In this document: positions 33,871 to 43,176 of the stretch, in pieces
Numbering within the stretch: the stretch's first letter is position 1
Layout: each line of letters starts with the position of its first letter
DNA from: Oscillospiraceae bacterium
GTDB lineage: Bacteria > Bacillota > Clostridia > Oscillospirales > Oscillospiraceae
Direction of reading: 5' to 3'
Length of the DNA stretch: 64,000 nt
Assembly: GCA_017515345.1 (NCBI GenBank)
Contig: JAFWFZ010000028.1
Coordinates: 62,001 to 126,000, forward strand
The notes under the pieces: generated by a model
Databases searched by the model: none
The model's input: the letters and a program-made list of their open reading frames with translations, nothing else
What the model was told of the DNA's origin: nothing
Position numbers and translations under genes: made by a program

Positions 33871-33918
33871 TGGCGAAAGGTCCTGCGTAATCGAAATATT
33901 AGGCAGGATACCTCGCCA
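33871..33918 (+). promoter_or_regulatory. candidate S8-binding RNA hairpin upstream of rpsH
   Basis: Left arm 33871-33886 and right arm 33903-33918 pair as: 71-75 with 914-918, 78-80 with 911-913, and 81-86 with 903-908 (last digits). Unpaired are A76-A77 on the left and T909-A910 on the right. A U-A pair followed by a bulged UA and a G-C pair, with unpaired A residues opposite, resembles the S8 site in 16S helix 21 (GAUACU side), though here there is one extra G-C pair. It lies 47 bases before the S8 start, an apt position for autoregulation. Proposed from eye comparison only. Confidence 0.5.
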
Positions 33919-33923
33919 CGGAA

Positions 33924-33939
33924 ACAGACAGAAGTCTGT
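33924..33939 (+). other. small hairpin before the rpsH ribosome binding site
   Basis: ACAGAC-AGAA-GTCTGT, a six-base stem with a GNRA-like loop, eleven bases before the AAGGAGG of rpsH. Third of three consecutive hairpins in this gap. Confidence 0.55.
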
Positions 33940-33965
33940 AACTCTAACAAGGAGGTAATTTACTC

Positions 33966-34361
33966 ATGCAGATCACGGATCCCATTGCCGATATGCTGAC
34001 TCGCATCCGCAACGCCGGCACGGCAAAGCACGCAACCGTGGAAATCCCCGCGTCCAACATGAAGAAGGCCATTGCCGAGATCCTTCTCGACGAGGGCTAC
34101 ATCAAGAACTACCAGATCGTGAACGACGGTCTCCAGGGCATCATCAAGATCACCCTGAAGTACAACGGGAACGAGCGCGCCATCACCGGGCTGCGCCGCG
34201 TCTCCAAGCCTGGCCTGCGCGTATACGCCGGCTCCGACGAGCTGCCCCGCGTCCTGAAGGGCCTGGGCATCGCCATCATTTCGACATCCAAGGGCGTCAT
34301 GACCGACAAGAAAGCCAGAGAGGCTCACGTCGGCGGCGAGGTCCTTGCGTTCGTGTGGTAA
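33966..34361 (+). CDS. rpsH: 30S ribosomal protein S8
   Basis: 131 residues. [15 protein letters not shown] start and C-terminal [15 protein letters not shown], the rRNA-binding part, intact. S8 is the spc operon repressor in E. coli. AAGGAGG precedes the ATG by ten bases. Confidence 0.98.
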   Translation: MQITDPIADMLTRIRNAGTAKHATVEIPASNMKKAIAEILLDEGYIKNYQIVNDGLQGIIKITLKYNGNERAITGLRRVSKPGLRVYAGSDELPRVLKGLGIAIISTSKGVMTDKKAREAHVGGEVLAFVW

Positions 34362-34373
34362 GGGGGTAAAGAG

Positions 34374-34916
34374 ATGTCTAGAATCGGAAAGGCTCCCATT
34401 ACCATCCCCGCGGGAGTGGAGATCAAGGTCGACGAGGCCAACGTGGTCACCGTCAAGGGTCCCAAGGGCGAGCTGTCCACCGCGATCAATCCCGCAATGA
34501 AGATCGACATCGACGCCGGTGTTCTCACCATCACGCGTCCGTCCGACGACAAGGAGCACCGCTCCCTCCACGGCCTGTCCCGCACCCTCATCAACAACAT
34601 GGTGGTCGGCGTGACCGAGGGCTACAAGAAGGTCCTCGAGGTCAACGGCGTCGGCTACAGGGCCGCCAAGGAAGGCAACAAGCTCGTTATGAACCTCGGC
34701 TTCTCCCATCAGGTCTTCGTCGAGGAGGAGGGCGACATCACCATCGACGTGCCCAACCCCAACCAGATCGTCATCAACGGCATCGACAAGCAGCATGTGG
34801 GCCAGTTTGCGGCCGACGTCAGGGGCAAGAGGCCCCCGGAGCCCTATAAGGGCAAGGGCATCAAGTATGCCGACGAGGTCATCCGCCGCAAAGAAGGCAA
34901 GACCGGTGCGAAATAA
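34374..34916 (+). CDS. rplF: 50S ribosomal protein L6
   Basis: 180 residues, two repeated alpha/beta domains, start [15 protein letters not shown] and end [24 protein letters not shown], the conserved C-terminal signature. Confidence 0.98.
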   Translation: MSRIGKAPITIPAGVEIKVDEANVVTVKGPKGELSTAINPAMKIDIDAGVLTITRPSDDKEHRSLHGLSRTLINNMVVGVTEGYKKVLEVNGVGYRAAKEGNKLVMNLGFSHQVFVEEEGDITIDVPNPNQIVINGIDKQHVGQFAADVRGKRPPEPYKGKGIKYADEVIRRKEGKTGAK

Positions 34917-34932
34917 AGGGAGGTGTGCCTAA

Positions 34933-35292
34933 ATGATTAAAAGACCGGATACGAATGCTCAGCGCCTGAAAAGGCATAAAAGAGTCAGGGCGAAGGTCTC
35001 GGGCACGCCCGAGCGCCCCAGGCTCAACGTTTTCCGCAGCGAAAAGAACATCTACGCCCAGCTCATCGACGACGTAAACGGCGTGACCCTGTGCTCCGCC
35101 TCCTCCGTGGAGAAGGACTTCGGCGCTTCCGGCAGCAACAAGGAAGGCGCCCGCAAGGTCGGCAAGACCATCGCCGAGCGCGCTGTTGCCAAGGGCATCG
35201 AGAACGTGGTCTTCGACCGCGGCGGCTATGTGTACCACGGCCGCGTCATGGAGCTGGCCGAAGGCGCCCGCGAGGGCGGTCTCAAGTTTTAA
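34933..35292 (+). CDS. rplR: 50S ribosomal protein L18
   Basis: 119 residues; [21 protein letters not shown] and C-terminal [12 protein letters not shown] match L18, a 5S rRNA binder. Confidence 0.97.
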   Translation: MIKRPDTNAQRLKRHKRVRAKVSGTPERPRLNVFRSEKNIYAQLIDDVNGVTLCSASSVEKDFGASGSNKEGARKVGKTIAERAVAKGIENVVFDRGGYVYHGRVMELAEGAREGGLKF

Positions 35293-35310
35293 CGGAAGGA
35301 GGAAGCATCT

Positions 35311-35841
35311 ATGGCTTACAACAACAACAGACGCGACAATCGCAGAAAAGAAGAAGAAGTGCAGCCTGAGTTCATCGAGAAGGTCGTTTCCCTGAACCGT
35401 GTTTCCAAAACCGTTAAGGGCGGCCGCATCTACAAGTTCGCGGCTCTCTGCGTCATCGGCGACGGCAAGGGCAGAGTCGGCTTCGGCCTCGGCAAAGCGG
35501 GCGAGGTCTCCGAGGCGATCCGCAAGGGCATCGACGACGCCAAGAAGAACATCGTCACCATCACCCTGTCCGGCACCACCATCCCCCATGAGGTCATCGG
35601 CGCTTTCGGCGCCGGCCGCGTGCTGCTGAAGCCGGCCCCCGCCGGTACCGGCGTTATCGCCGGCGGCGCAGTCCGCGCCGTGGTGGAGGCTGTCGGCATC
35701 TCCGATATCAGGACGAAGTGCCTGCGCTCCAACAACCCGCAGAACGTGGTCGCCGCCACGATGGAGGGACTCAAGTCCCTGCGTGACGCCGAGCAGGTCG
35801 CTAAGGTCCGCGGCAAGACCGCGGAAGAAGTGCAGGGTTAA
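35311..35841 (+). CDS. rpsE: 30S ribosomal protein S5
   Basis: 176 residues, with a short basic N-terminus ([13 protein letters not shown]) before the body. Double-stranded RNA-binding domain [15 protein letters not shown] and the decoding-fidelity loop region [12 protein letters not shown] are normal. Confidence 0.97.
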   Translation: MAYNNNRRDNRRKEEEVQPEFIEKVVSLNRVSKTVKGGRIYKFAALCVIGDGKGRVGFGLGKAGEVSEAIRKGIDDAKKNIVTITLSGTTIPHEVIGAFGAGRVLLKPAPAGTGVIAGGAVRAVVEAVGISDIRTKCLRSNNPQNVVAATMEGLKSLRDAEQVAKVRGKTAEEVQG

Positions 35842-35855
35842 GGGAGGAATAGGGC

Positions 35856-36035
35856 ATGGCTAATCTGAAAATTAAGCTCGTGAAGAGCCTGAACGGCAGA
35901 CATGCAAAGCATATTGCCACTGCGCAGTCCCTTGGCCTCAGGAAGATCGGCAGCGAGACTGTGCAGCCCGACAACCCGCAGACCAGAGGTAAGATCGCCC
36001 AGATCGGCTATCTCATCTCCGTAACCGAAGAGTAA
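35856..36035 (+). CDS. rpmD: 50S ribosomal protein L30
   Basis: 59 residues, translated by hand: [18 protein letters not shown] start, [11 protein letters not shown] and [14 protein letters not shown], all L30 hallmarks. GGGAGGA precedes the ATG; it sits between rpsE and rplO as in other bacteria. Confidence 0.96.
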   Translation: MANLKIKLVKSLNGRHAKHIATAQSLGLRKIGSETVQPDNPQTRGKIAQIGYLISVTEE

Positions 36036-36049
36036 GGAGGCGCAGGCTT

Positions 36050-36490
36050 ATGAATTTACATGATCTTACTCCGGCCGCCGGCTCCACCCACGCTGGCAAG
36101 CGCAAGGGCAGAGGCCAGGGCACCGGTAACGGCAAGACCGCCGGACGCGGCCACAAGGGCCAGAAGGCCCGCAGCGGCGGCGGCGTCAGGGTCGGCTTCG
36201 AAGGCGGCCAGATGCCGCTGGCGAGGCGCGTGCCCAAGAGGGGCTTCCACAATATCTTTGCCAAGCCCCTGGAGGCCGTCAACGTCTCCGCTCTCGAGGC
36301 CTTTGAGGACAACGCCACCGTCGGCGCGGAAGAGCTCCTGGAGGCCGGCGTGATTTCCAAGTGCGTGAACGGCGTGAAGATCCTCGGCAACGGCACCATC
36401 AGCAAAAAGCTCACCGTGAAAGCGAACGCCTTCTCCGAGTCGGCCAAACAGAAAATTGAGGAGGCCGGCGGAAAGGCTGAGGTGATCTAA
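36050..36490 (+). CDS. rplO: 50S ribosomal protein L15
   Basis: 146 residues with the Gly/Lys/Arg-rich N-terminal region [22 protein letters not shown] and [15 protein letters not shown]. The secY start codon follows the stop with no gap; the secY RBS (GAGGTGA) lies inside this gene. Confidence 0.97.
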   Translation: MNLHDLTPAAGSTHAGKRKGRGQGTGNGKTAGRGHKGQKARSGGGVRVGFEGGQMPLARRVPKRGFHNIFAKPLEAVNVSALEAFEDNATVGAEELLEAGVISKCVNGVKILGNGTISKKLTVKANAFSESAKQKIEEAGGKAEVI

Positions 36491-37777
36491 GTGTTCCAAA
36501 CGATCCGCAACGCATGGAAGATCGAAGAGCTCCGGCGGAAGATCCTGTTCACGCTTTTTATCGTGCTGCTCTACCGCATCGGCAACTCTGTCCCGGTCCC
36601 ATACGTAGATACAACGCTTTTGGGCGCGTACTTTGCCAACCTGCAGAACACGGTGCTCGGTCTGTACAACGTCATGTCCGGTAGCTCCTTCTCTCAGGCG
36701 ACGATCTTTGCGCTCTCGATCCAGCCTTATATCAATGCCTCCATCATCATCCAGCTCCTCTGCATCGCGATCCCCGCGCTGGAGAGGCTGCAGAAGGACG
36801 GCGGCGAGGACGGCAAGAAAAAGCTGGAGCGGATCACCCGGTATTCCACCGTGTTCATCGGCCTTCTCCAGGGCTTCGCCTTCTATATCCTCATCAAAAA
36901 CAACTCCCTGCTCACACCTGAAGGCAGCGGCATCTGGCCCGCGATCGTGATCATCCTCACCTTCACCGCCGGCTCCGCGCTGCTTATGTGGCTGGGCGAG
37001 CAGATCACCGAGTTCGGCATCGGAAACGGTATCTCCATCATCCTGTTCGTCAGCATCGTATCCCGTTTCCCGACCCAGATCGGCCAGATGATCAGCAACA
37101 CTGTCCAGAACCCGGGCAAGTGGTGGATCTACACGCTCATGCTTATCGGCGCCCTGGCGATCATTGTGCTTATCGTCATCGTAACGAACGCGGAGCGGAG
37201 GATACCCATCCAGTACTCCAAGCGCGTCGTGGGACGCAAGATGTACGGCGGCCAGTCCACATTCCTCCCCATGAAGGTGAACATGTCCGGCGTGCTGCCC
37301 GTCATCTTCGCATCCTCCATCGCGTCCCTGCCCGCCACTGTCGCGGCTTTCGTGCCCAGGTGGTCCAACGGATGGTTCATCAAGTTCTTCGACACGGGGA
37401 ACATCCCCTACATGGTCCTTTATTTCCTGCTGATCATCTTCTTCAGCTACTTCTATTCCACGATCCAGTTCAACCCCATCGAGATCGCGAACAACCTGAA
37501 GAAGAACGGCGGCTTCATCCCCGGCTTCCGCGCCGGAAGACCCACCAGCGAGTTCATCCAGAGGGTGCTCAACAAGATCACCCTGTTCGGCGCCATCTAC
37601 CTGGCCATCGTCGCCATCGTCCCGCTGATCATCAGCTATGTCTCTCCCACGGCCCGGTCCTCCGGGATCTCCCTGGGCGGCACCTCGATCATCATCGTGA
37701 TCGGCGTTGCGCTTGAGACAGTCAAGGCACTGGAGTCCCAGATGCTCATGCGTCACTACAAGGGATTCCTCGAGTAA
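36491..37777 (+). CDS. secY: preprotein translocase subunit SecY
   Basis: 428 residues, ten membrane helices, the channel of the Sec translocon. Start MFQTIRNAWKIEELRRKILF is typical; the conserved PYINASIIIQLL and the cytosolic loops for SecA and ribosome contact are present. The start is GTG, directly after the L15 stop, so its translation is coupled. Membrane location follows from the family. Confidence 0.98.
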   Translation: MFQTIRNAWKIEELRRKILFTLFIVLLYRIGNSVPVPYVDTTLLGAYFANLQNTVLGLYNVMSGSSFSQATIFALSIQPYINASIIIQLLCIAIPALERLQKDGGEDGKKKLERITRYSTVFIGLLQGFAFYILIKNNSLLTPEGSGIWPAIVIILTFTAGSALLMWLGEQITEFGIGNGISIILFVSIVSRFPTQIGQMISNTVQNPGKWWIYTLMLIGALAIIVLIVIVTNAERRIPIQYSKRVVGRKMYGGQSTFLPMKVNMSGVLPVIFASSIASLPATVAAFVPRWSNGWFIKFFDTGNIPYMVLYFLLIIFFSYFYSTIQFNPIEIANNLKKNGGFIPGFRAGRPTSEFIQRVLNKITLFGAIYLAIVAIVPLIISYVSPTARSSGISLGGTSIIIVIGVALETVKALESQMLMRHYKGFLE

Positions 37778-37790
37778 GGAGATGAAAGGT

Positions 37791-38423
37791 ATGAAGCTCA
37801 TTCTTCTCGGCGCTCCGGGCGCCGGCAAGGGGACCCAGGCGGAGATCATCAGCAAAAAGCTGAATATCCCCACCATCTCCACAGGCAACATCCTTCGTGC
37901 CGCCGTGAAAAACGGCACTCCCGTGGGACTCAAGGCCAAGGAGTTCATGGATAAGGGCGCGCTGGTGCCGGATGAGGTCATCATCGGCATCATGAACGAG
38001 CGGCTGCAGGAGCCTGACTGCGCCGAGGGCTATATCCTGGACGGCATGCCCAGGACCATCGCCCAGGCCGAGGCGCTGGAGGCTGCGGGCATCGACATCG
38101 ACGTGGCGCTCTCCATCGAGATCACCGACGCCGAGATCGAGGCGCGCATGACCGGGCGGCGGACCTGCACCACCTGCGGCGCCACGTATCACGTGGTCTC
38201 CAATCCTCCCAAAAAGGAAGGCGTGTGCGACATCTGCGGCGCCGAGCTCACCATCCGCAAGGACGACGAGCCCGAGACCGTGCGCAACCGGCTCAGCGTA
38301 TATCACCGGGAGACAGAGCCTCTCAAGGACTTCTACAGGTCCAGGGGCAAGCTCAAACTGGTAGACAATCAGCCCACCATAGCCGATACTACCACCGTAA
38401 TCTTCGAAACTCTGGGGATCTGA
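37791..38423 (+). CDS. adk: adenylate kinase
   Basis: 210 residues, interconverting ATP, ADP and AMP. P-loop GAPGAGKGTQA at 7-17. The LID carries four Cys (CTTC...CDIC), the zinc-binding Gram-positive type. Upstream in-frame codons lie inside secY; the ATG at 37791 follows AAGGAGATG. Confidence 0.97.
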   Translation: MKLILLGAPGAGKGTQAEIISKKLNIPTISTGNILRAAVKNGTPVGLKAKEFMDKGALVPDEVIIGIMNERLQEPDCAEGYILDGMPRTIAQAEALEAAGIDIDVALSIEITDAEIEARMTGRRTCTTCGATYHVVSNPPKKEGVCDICGAELTIRKDDEPETVRNRLSVYHRETEPLKDFYRSRGKLKLVDNQPTIADTTTVIFETLGI

Positions 38424-38427
38424 GCAC

Positions 38428-39186
38428 ATGATATCGCTTAAATCCCCCAGAGAGGTAAAGCTCATGCGCCGTGCGGGTAAAATTACCGCGGCAGCCCGTG
38501 CCATGGCCGGGAAAATGGTGACCGCCGGCGTGACAACCCGTGAAATAGACAGAGCAGTCAAAAGCTTCATCGAGTCCCAGGGAGCCGTCCCCACCTTTCT
38601 TGGGTACAACGGTTATCCCGCCAGCGTCTGCATCTCGGTCAACGAGGAGCTGATCCACGGGATCCCCGGCAAGCGGGTCCTGCGGGACGGCGACGTCGTC
38701 AGCATCGACGTAGGCGCCACAAAGGACGGATTCGTTGGCGACTGCGCGGCCACCTTCATCGTCGGAAACGGCACCGAGGCGGCCAGGAAGCTCGTGGAAG
38801 TTACCCGCCAGAGCTTCTTTGAGGGGATCAAGTACGCCCGCGAGGGATACCGGGTCTCCGACATATCCCACGCTGTACAGCAGTTTGTAGAGGCCAACGG
38901 CTTCTCCGTCTGCCGCGAATACGTCGGTCACGGCGTAGGCGCGAAGATGCATGAAGAGCCGGAGGTGCCCAACTACGGACCGGCCGGTCATGGCCCGCGG
39001 CTCGTCCGCGGCATGACAATCGCGGTGGAGCCCATGGTTAACATGGGCGCCGCGGCGATCCGGGTGCTGGACGATGGCTGGACAGTCGTTACGCAGGACG
39101 GAAAGCCGGCGGCGCACTATGAGAACACCATTCTCATAACCGACGGCGATCCCGAGATCCTGACGGTATCCGAGGAGTACCTATGA
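38428..39186 (+). CDS. map: type I methionine aminopeptidase
   Basis: 252 residues, pita-bread fold metalloprotease that removes N-terminal Met. The metal ligands can be seen: DVGATKDGFVGD (two Asp), GHGVG (His), and Glu in VEPMVN and the C-terminal YENT. It ends with a four-base overlap with the KOW protein gene. Confidence 0.97.
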   Translation: MISLKSPREVKLMRRAGKITAAARAMAGKMVTAGVTTREIDRAVKSFIESQGAVPTFLGYNGYPASVCISVNEELIHGIPGKRVLRDGDVVSIDVGATKDGFVGDCAATFIVGNGTEAARKLVEVTRQSFFEGIKYAREGYRVSDISHAVQQFVEANGFSVCREYVGHGVGAKMHEEPEVPNYGPAGHGPRLVRGMTIAVEPMVNMGAAAIRVLDDGWTVVTQDGKPAAHYENTILITDGDPEILTVSEEYL

Positions 39187-39470
39187 GAGTGCGTCTATCG
39201 GATATCGTGATCTCAAAGAACGGCCGCGACATGGGGAAAAAGTTCTTCGTGGTGAATACCGAGGAGGATTACGTTTTCCTGGCCGACGGCAAGGGGCGCA
39301 GGCTGGAGCGGCCTAAGAGGAAGAAGCGCATGCACGTGTCCTTCCTTACGGAGAGCGACAGCCGCGCTGCGAGGAAGCTGCGTGACGGCGAAAGAGTCAC
39401 GAACAGCGAAATAAGAAGAGCGCTGGCGGAACATGAAGCAGCGCAGTTCGGAGAAACGGGAGGTATGTAA
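39183..39470 (+). CDS. KOW-domain RNA-binding protein (L14e/L6e-like)
   Basis: 95 residues. The N-terminal half is a KOW/SH3-like barrel ([21 protein letters not shown]), followed by a very basic RPKRKKR stretch and a helical tail. Small proteins of this type stand between map and infA in many Clostridia and Bacilli and are annotated as KOW-domain or L14E-like; their role, presumably on the ribosome or RNA, is not established. ATGA overlap with map indicates coupling. Confidence 0.85.
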   Translation: MRVRLSDIVISKNGRDMGKKFFVVNTEEDYVFLADGKGRRLERPKRKKRMHVSFLTESDSRAARKLRDGERVTNSEIRRALAEHEAAQFGETGGM

Positions 39471-39472
39471 AC

Positions 39473-39691
39473 TTGGCAAAGGACGACATGATCGAGCTGG
39501 AGGGCACGGTGATTGAATCGCTGCCTAATACGATGTTCCAGGTTGATATCGGCAACGGCCACACCATCCTGGCGCATATCTCCGGTAAGCTCCGGATGAA
39601 TTTTATCCGAATCCTGCCCGGCGACAAGGTCACGGTGCAGATGTCACCCTATGATCTGACGCGCGGCAGGATCACCTGGCGTAGTAAATAG
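39473..39691 (+). CDS. infA: translation initiation factor IF-1
   Basis: 72 residues, S1-like OB fold, [21 protein letters not shown] start and C-terminal [10 protein letters not shown]. The start codon is TTG with GGGAGG nine bases upstream, two bases after the KOW gene stop. Confidence 0.97.
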   Translation: MAKDDMIELEGTVIESLPNTMFQVDIGNGHTILAHISGKLRMNFIRILPGDKVTVQMSPYDLTRGRITWRSK

Positions 39692-39817
<126 letters not shown>

Positions 39818-39855
39818 GCAGATCGTTATTCTAACGAAAGGAATGATTGACAAGT

Positions 39856-40224
39856 ATGGCACGTATTTCCGGCGTTGACCTGCCCAAAGACAAGAGGATC
39901 GAAATCGGCCTTACCTATGTCTACGGCATAGGCAGAACGAGCGCGAAGAAGATCCTTGAAGAGACCGGCATCAATCCCGACACGAGAGTCAAGGACCTCA
40001 CCGAGGCGGAAGAGGCCAAGCTCCGTGAATGCATAGACAAGGGCTATATGGTGGAAGGCGATCTGCGCCGCACCGTCGCTCTGGACATCAAGCGCCTGAC
40101 TGAGATCGGCAGCTATCGCGGCACGCGCCACAGAAGGGGCCTGCCCGTCCGCGGCCAGCGCAGCAAGACGAACGCCCGCACCCGCAAGGGTCCGAAGCGC
40201 ACCATCGCCAACAAAAAGAAGTAA
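39856..40224 (+). CDS. rpsM: 30S ribosomal protein S13
   Basis: 122 residues, [20 protein letters not shown] start, HhH motif, and the basic tail [17 protein letters not shown] that contacts tRNA. ATG at 39856 matches the family start. Confidence 0.97.
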   Translation: MARISGVDLPKDKRIEIGLTYVYGIGRTSAKKILEETGINPDTRVKDLTEAEEAKLRECIDKGYMVEGDLRRTVALDIKRLTEIGSYRGTRHRRGLPVRGQRSKTNARTRKGPKRTIANKKK

Positions 40225-40238
40225 GGGAGTGAGTTGTA

Positions 40239-40637
40239 ATGGCAGCACCTAAAGGCAAGAAGGTCAGAACCAGACGCCGCGAGCGTAAGAACATCGAAAA
40301 GGGCGCAGTGCATATCAGCTCGTCCTTCAACAATACCATGGTGACGATCACCGACGTCGCCGGCAACGCCATTTCCTGGGCATCCTCCGGAGGCATGGGC
40401 TTCCGCGGAAGCAGAAAGTCTACCCCCTTTGCCGCGCAGACCGCGGCGGAGACCGCCGCGAAGGCGGCCATGGAGCACGGGCTCAAGACGGTCGAGGTCT
40501 TTGTCAAGGGCCCCGGCGCCGGACGTGAGGCCGCGATCCGCGCCCTGCAGTCCGCAGGCCTGGAGGTCACGATGATCAAGGACGTGACCCCCATCCCCCA
40601 CAACGGCTGCCGTCCGCCCAAGCGCCGCAGAGTTTAA
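40239..40637 (+). CDS. rpsK: 30S ribosomal protein S11
   Basis: 132 residues; [19 protein letters not shown] and the C-terminal [15 protein letters not shown] signature. It lines the E-site platform. Confidence 0.98.
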   Translation: MAAPKGKKVRTRRRERKNIEKGAVHISSSFNNTMVTITDVAGNAISWASSGGMGFRGSRKSTPFAAQTAAETAAKAAMEHGLKTVEVFVKGPGAGREAAIRALQSAGLEVTMIKDVTPIPHNGCRPPKRRRV

Positions 40638-40652
40638 GAGGAGGAGACAGTT

Positions 40653-41264
40653 ATGGCAAAAAACATGCAGCCTATTGTCAAGCGTTGCAGAGAGCTTGAT
40701 ATTTCTCCCGCCGTCATGGGCTATACCTATAAGTCCAAGAGAGAGTCCACCCGCAATCCCAAGGCTCAGGTCCGCAGGAAGCAGAGCGAATACGGAAGCC
40801 AGCTCAGGGAGAAGCAGAAGGTCAAGTTCATCTACGGCATCCTGGAGAAGCAGTTCCACATGTATTATGAGAAGGCCGTTAAGGCCAAGGGGATCACCGG
40901 CGAAGTCCTGCTGACCACCATCGAGCGTCGGCTGGACAATGTGGTGTTCCGCCTCGGTTTTGCGATGACCCGCCGCGAGGCGCGTCAGGCCGTGACCCAC
41001 GGGCACTTCCTCGTGAACGGCAAGAAGGTCAACATCCCCTCCTATCTGGTCTCCGCGGGCGACGTGATCGAGGTCCGGGAGAAGAGCCGCAGCTCCGTCA
41101 TGTTCAAGCGGCTCACCGGCGAGGATGCGCCGATCTTCACCGTTCCTGAGTGGCTGACCAGGGACATCCAGAACTACAAGGGCACCGTGACAAGACTTCC
41201 GATCAGAGAAGACATCGACTTCCCCGTCGAAGAGCACCTTATCGTCGAGCTGTATTCAAAATAA
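40653..41264 (+). CDS. rpsD: 30S ribosomal protein S4, zinc-free form
   Basis: 203 residues. The N-terminus ([19 protein letters not shown]) lacks the CxxC zinc pairs of many S4 proteins, as in several Clostridia. The S4 RNA-binding domain [21 protein letters not shown] is intact. S4 represses the alpha operon in E. coli. Confidence 0.97.
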   Translation: MAKNMQPIVKRCRELDISPAVMGYTYKSKRESTRNPKAQVRRKQSEYGSQLREKQKVKFIYGILEKQFHMYYEKAVKAKGITGEVLLTTIERRLDNVVFRLGFAMTRREARQAVTHGHFLVNGKKVNIPSYLVSAGDVIEVREKSRSSVMFKRLTGEDAPIFTVPEWLTRDIQNYKGTVTRLPIREDIDFPVEEHLIVELYSK

Positions 41265-41302
41265 CTTCCTAGCCCTCATTGATTGGATAGCTGACATAAT
41301 TA

Positions 41303-41318
41303 GGCGCCCTCCGGCGCC
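41303..41318. other. small GC hairpin between rpsD and rpoA
   Basis: GGCGCC-CTCC-GGCGCC, six-base stem. A-rich sequence follows, so a terminator form exists only on the minus strand. It stands between rpsD and the rpoA RBS (AAAGGAGGG) and may mark a processing site. Confidence 0.4.
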
Positions 41319-41338
41319 AGAAAAAAAGGAGGGTTTAT

Positions 41339-42292
41339 ATGGTAGAAATTGAAAGACCGCGCATCGAGTGCGTAGAAACGCCGGAAGGCGATTCTTACGG
41401 CAAGTATGTTGTCGAGCCCCTGGAGCGCGGTTACGGTACGACTCTGGGAAACGCCCTTCGAAGGATACTCTTATCATCCCTGCCCGGCACTGCCGTCACC
41501 ACTGTGCGGATCGCCGGAATCCAGCATGAATTTTCCACGATCCCCGGCGTCAAGGAGGACGTGACGGAGATCATACTCAATATCAAGGGCATCATCGCCA
41601 GGCTCCACTGCACGGGCACCAAAACCGTGTACATCGAGGCCACCGGCGAGGGCGAGGTCACCGCGGGCGACATCAAGGCGGACGGTGAGGTGGAGATCCT
41701 CAACCCCGAGCGCCACATCGCCACCCTGGGGCCGGACGCCTCCCTGAACATTGAGATGACACTCAGCCACGGCCGCGGCTATGTCCCTGCGGAGCGCAAC
41801 AAGCTCCAGCAGCCGATCATAGGAGTCATCCCCATCGACTCGATCTATACGCCCGTTCTGAAGGTCAACTACACGGTGGAGAATACCCGTGTGGGCAACA
41901 TGACCGACTATGACAAGCTTACCCTGGAGGTTTGGACAGACAAGACGATCTCCGCGCGGGACGCGGTTTCCCTCGGCGCGAAGATCCTCTGCGACCACTT
42001 CGAGCTGTTTACCGACCTCTCGGAATCCATAAGCAGCAAGTCCACCGTCGTCGAGAAAGCGGAGACCCAGCGCGACAAGGTGCTGGAGATGACCATCGAG
42101 GAGCTTGACCTGTCAGTCCGCAGCTTCAACTGCCTCAAGCGCGCGAACATCAACACGGTGGAGGATCTGATCTCCAAGACCGAGGAAGAGATGATCAAGG
42201 TGCGCAACCTGGGCCGCAAGTCCCTGGAGGAGGTCGTCCACAAGCTGGCCATGATGGGACTTTCCCTCACGAGCGACGACAACAACAACTAA
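41339..42292 (+). CDS. rpoA: DNA-directed RNA polymerase subunit alpha
   Basis: 317 residues. N-terminal dimerisation domain ([22 protein letters not shown]), flexible linker, and alpha-CTD with the helix-hairpin-helix [20 protein letters not shown] that binds UP elements and activators. A 74-base gap with a small hairpin separates it from rpsD. Confidence 0.98.
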   Translation: MVEIERPRIECVETPEGDSYGKYVVEPLERGYGTTLGNALRRILLSSLPGTAVTTVRIAGIQHEFSTIPGVKEDVTEIILNIKGIIARLHCTGTKTVYIEATGEGEVTAGDIKADGEVEILNPERHIATLGPDASLNIEMTLSHGRGYVPAERNKLQQPIIGVIPIDSIYTPVLKVNYTVENTRVGNMTDYDKLTLEVWTDKTISARDAVSLGAKILCDHFELFTDLSESISSKSTVVEKAETQRDKVLEMTIEELDLSVRSFNCLKRANINTVEDLISKTEEEMIKVRNLGRKSLEEVVHKLAMMGLSLTSDDNNN

Positions 42293-42317
42293 TCACTCTG
42301 TAAAGGAGGAGGACAAT

Positions 42318-42659
42318 ATGCCTGGAACTCGTAAGCTCGGCAAGCAGACCGATCAGCGCATGGCCATGCTCCGGCAGCAGGTCACGGACTTCCTGGACAA
42401 GGGAAGGATGGAGACCACGGTCACCCGTGCGAAGGAGATCGCTCCGCTGGCTGAGAAGATGATCGGCCTCGGCAAGAAGAATACCCTCGCCTCCCGTCGT
42501 CAGGCTCTGGCGTTCATCACCAGAGAGGACGTGGTGACGAAGACGTTCTCCGAGCTGGCCACCAAGTATGCTGAGCGCAACGGCGGCTATACCCGCATCA
42601 CCCGCATCGGCCCCCGCCGCGGCGACGCCGCTGAGATGGCGGTCGTCGAGCTGGTGTAA
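42318..42659 (+). CDS. rplQ: 50S ribosomal protein L17
   Basis: 113 residues; [20 protein letters not shown] start and C-terminal [21 protein letters not shown]. Last gene of the ribosomal cluster. Confidence 0.98.
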   Translation: MPGTRKLGKQTDQRMAMLRQQVTDFLDKGRMETTVTRAKEIAPLAEKMIGLGKKNTLASRRQALAFITREDVVTKTFSELATKYAERNGGYTRITRIGPRRGDAAEMAVVELV

Positions 42660-42690
42660 GACCGCTTCGGCACAGTTCACCTGAATAAAG

Positions 42691-42730
42691 CACCTCTCTT
42701 TGGGCCATACTGCCCGAAGAGAGGTGTTTT
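42691..42730 (+). terminator. rplQ terminator that overlaps the spoVAC ribosome binding site
   Basis: Arms 42691-42705 (CACCTCTCTTTGGGC) and 42712-42726 pair over 15 bases with one wobble around a six-base loop and run into TTTT. The 3' arm contains GAGAGGTG, the only plausible Shine-Dalgarno for spoVAC, whose TTG start is at 42734. In read-through RNA this arm would be paired and the site hidden. Confidence 0.8.
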
Positions 42731-42733
42731 GCT

Positions 42734-43171
42734 TTGAAGATTTCTAATGAGGAGTACGCGCAGTTGGTGAAGGCGCGGTCGCCGAACTCACCGCTGTGGA
42801 AGGATATGCTCCGCGCCTTTGCGGCAGGCGGGCTCATCTGCTGTGTGGGCCAGGCGCTGACGGCGCTGTTCGGCTCCCTTGGCCTGGGGAAGGAGGACGC
42901 CTCCGCCGCCGTGTCGGTCACCATGGTGTTCCTCGGCGTGGCGCTGACGGCCCTGGGCGTGTATGACAGGATCGCCAAATTCGCAGGAGCCGGCACCCTG
43001 GTGCCCATCACCGGATTTGCCAACTCCGTCTCTTCCCCGGCCATGGAGTTCAAGGCGGAAGGGTATATCGCCGGCCTCGCCGCAAAGATGTTCGTCATAG
43101 CCGGACCGGTGATCGTCTACGGCGTCACCGCCAGCATCGTGTACGGGCTCGTACTGTGTGCTGCGGGGTAG
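42734..43171 (+). CDS. spoVAC: stage V sporulation protein AC
   Basis: 145 residues with about four membrane segments. The start (MKISNEEYAQLVKARSPNSP) and the following RAFAAGGLICCVGQAL segment are characteristic of SpoVAC, the mechanosensitive channel subunit for dipicolinate movement in spores. The start codon is TTG. Usually spoVAC is followed by spoVAD and spoVAE; here the next gene is on the other strand five bases away, so the rest of the operon is missing or elsewhere. No sigma-G-like promoter was recognised in the short upstream region. Confidence 0.88.
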   Translation: MKISNEEYAQLVKARSPNSPLWKDMLRAFAAGGLICCVGQALTALFGSLGLGKEDASAAVSVTMVFLGVALTALGVYDRIAKFAGAGTLVPITGFANSVSSPAMEFKAEGYIAGLAAKMFVIAGPVIVYGVTASIVYGLVLCAAG

Positions 43172-43176
43172 GGTGA

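Noticed and set aside
36056..37993. A 645-codon minus-strand frame across rplO, secY and adk
   Set aside because: Antisense to three universally conserved genes; charged low-complexity translation (Asp/Glu/His-rich) typical of shadows.
41303..41318. GGCGCC hairpin as a terminator of the alpha operon before rpoA
   Set aside because: It is followed by A residues and the rpoA RBS, not a T-tract, on the coding strand.
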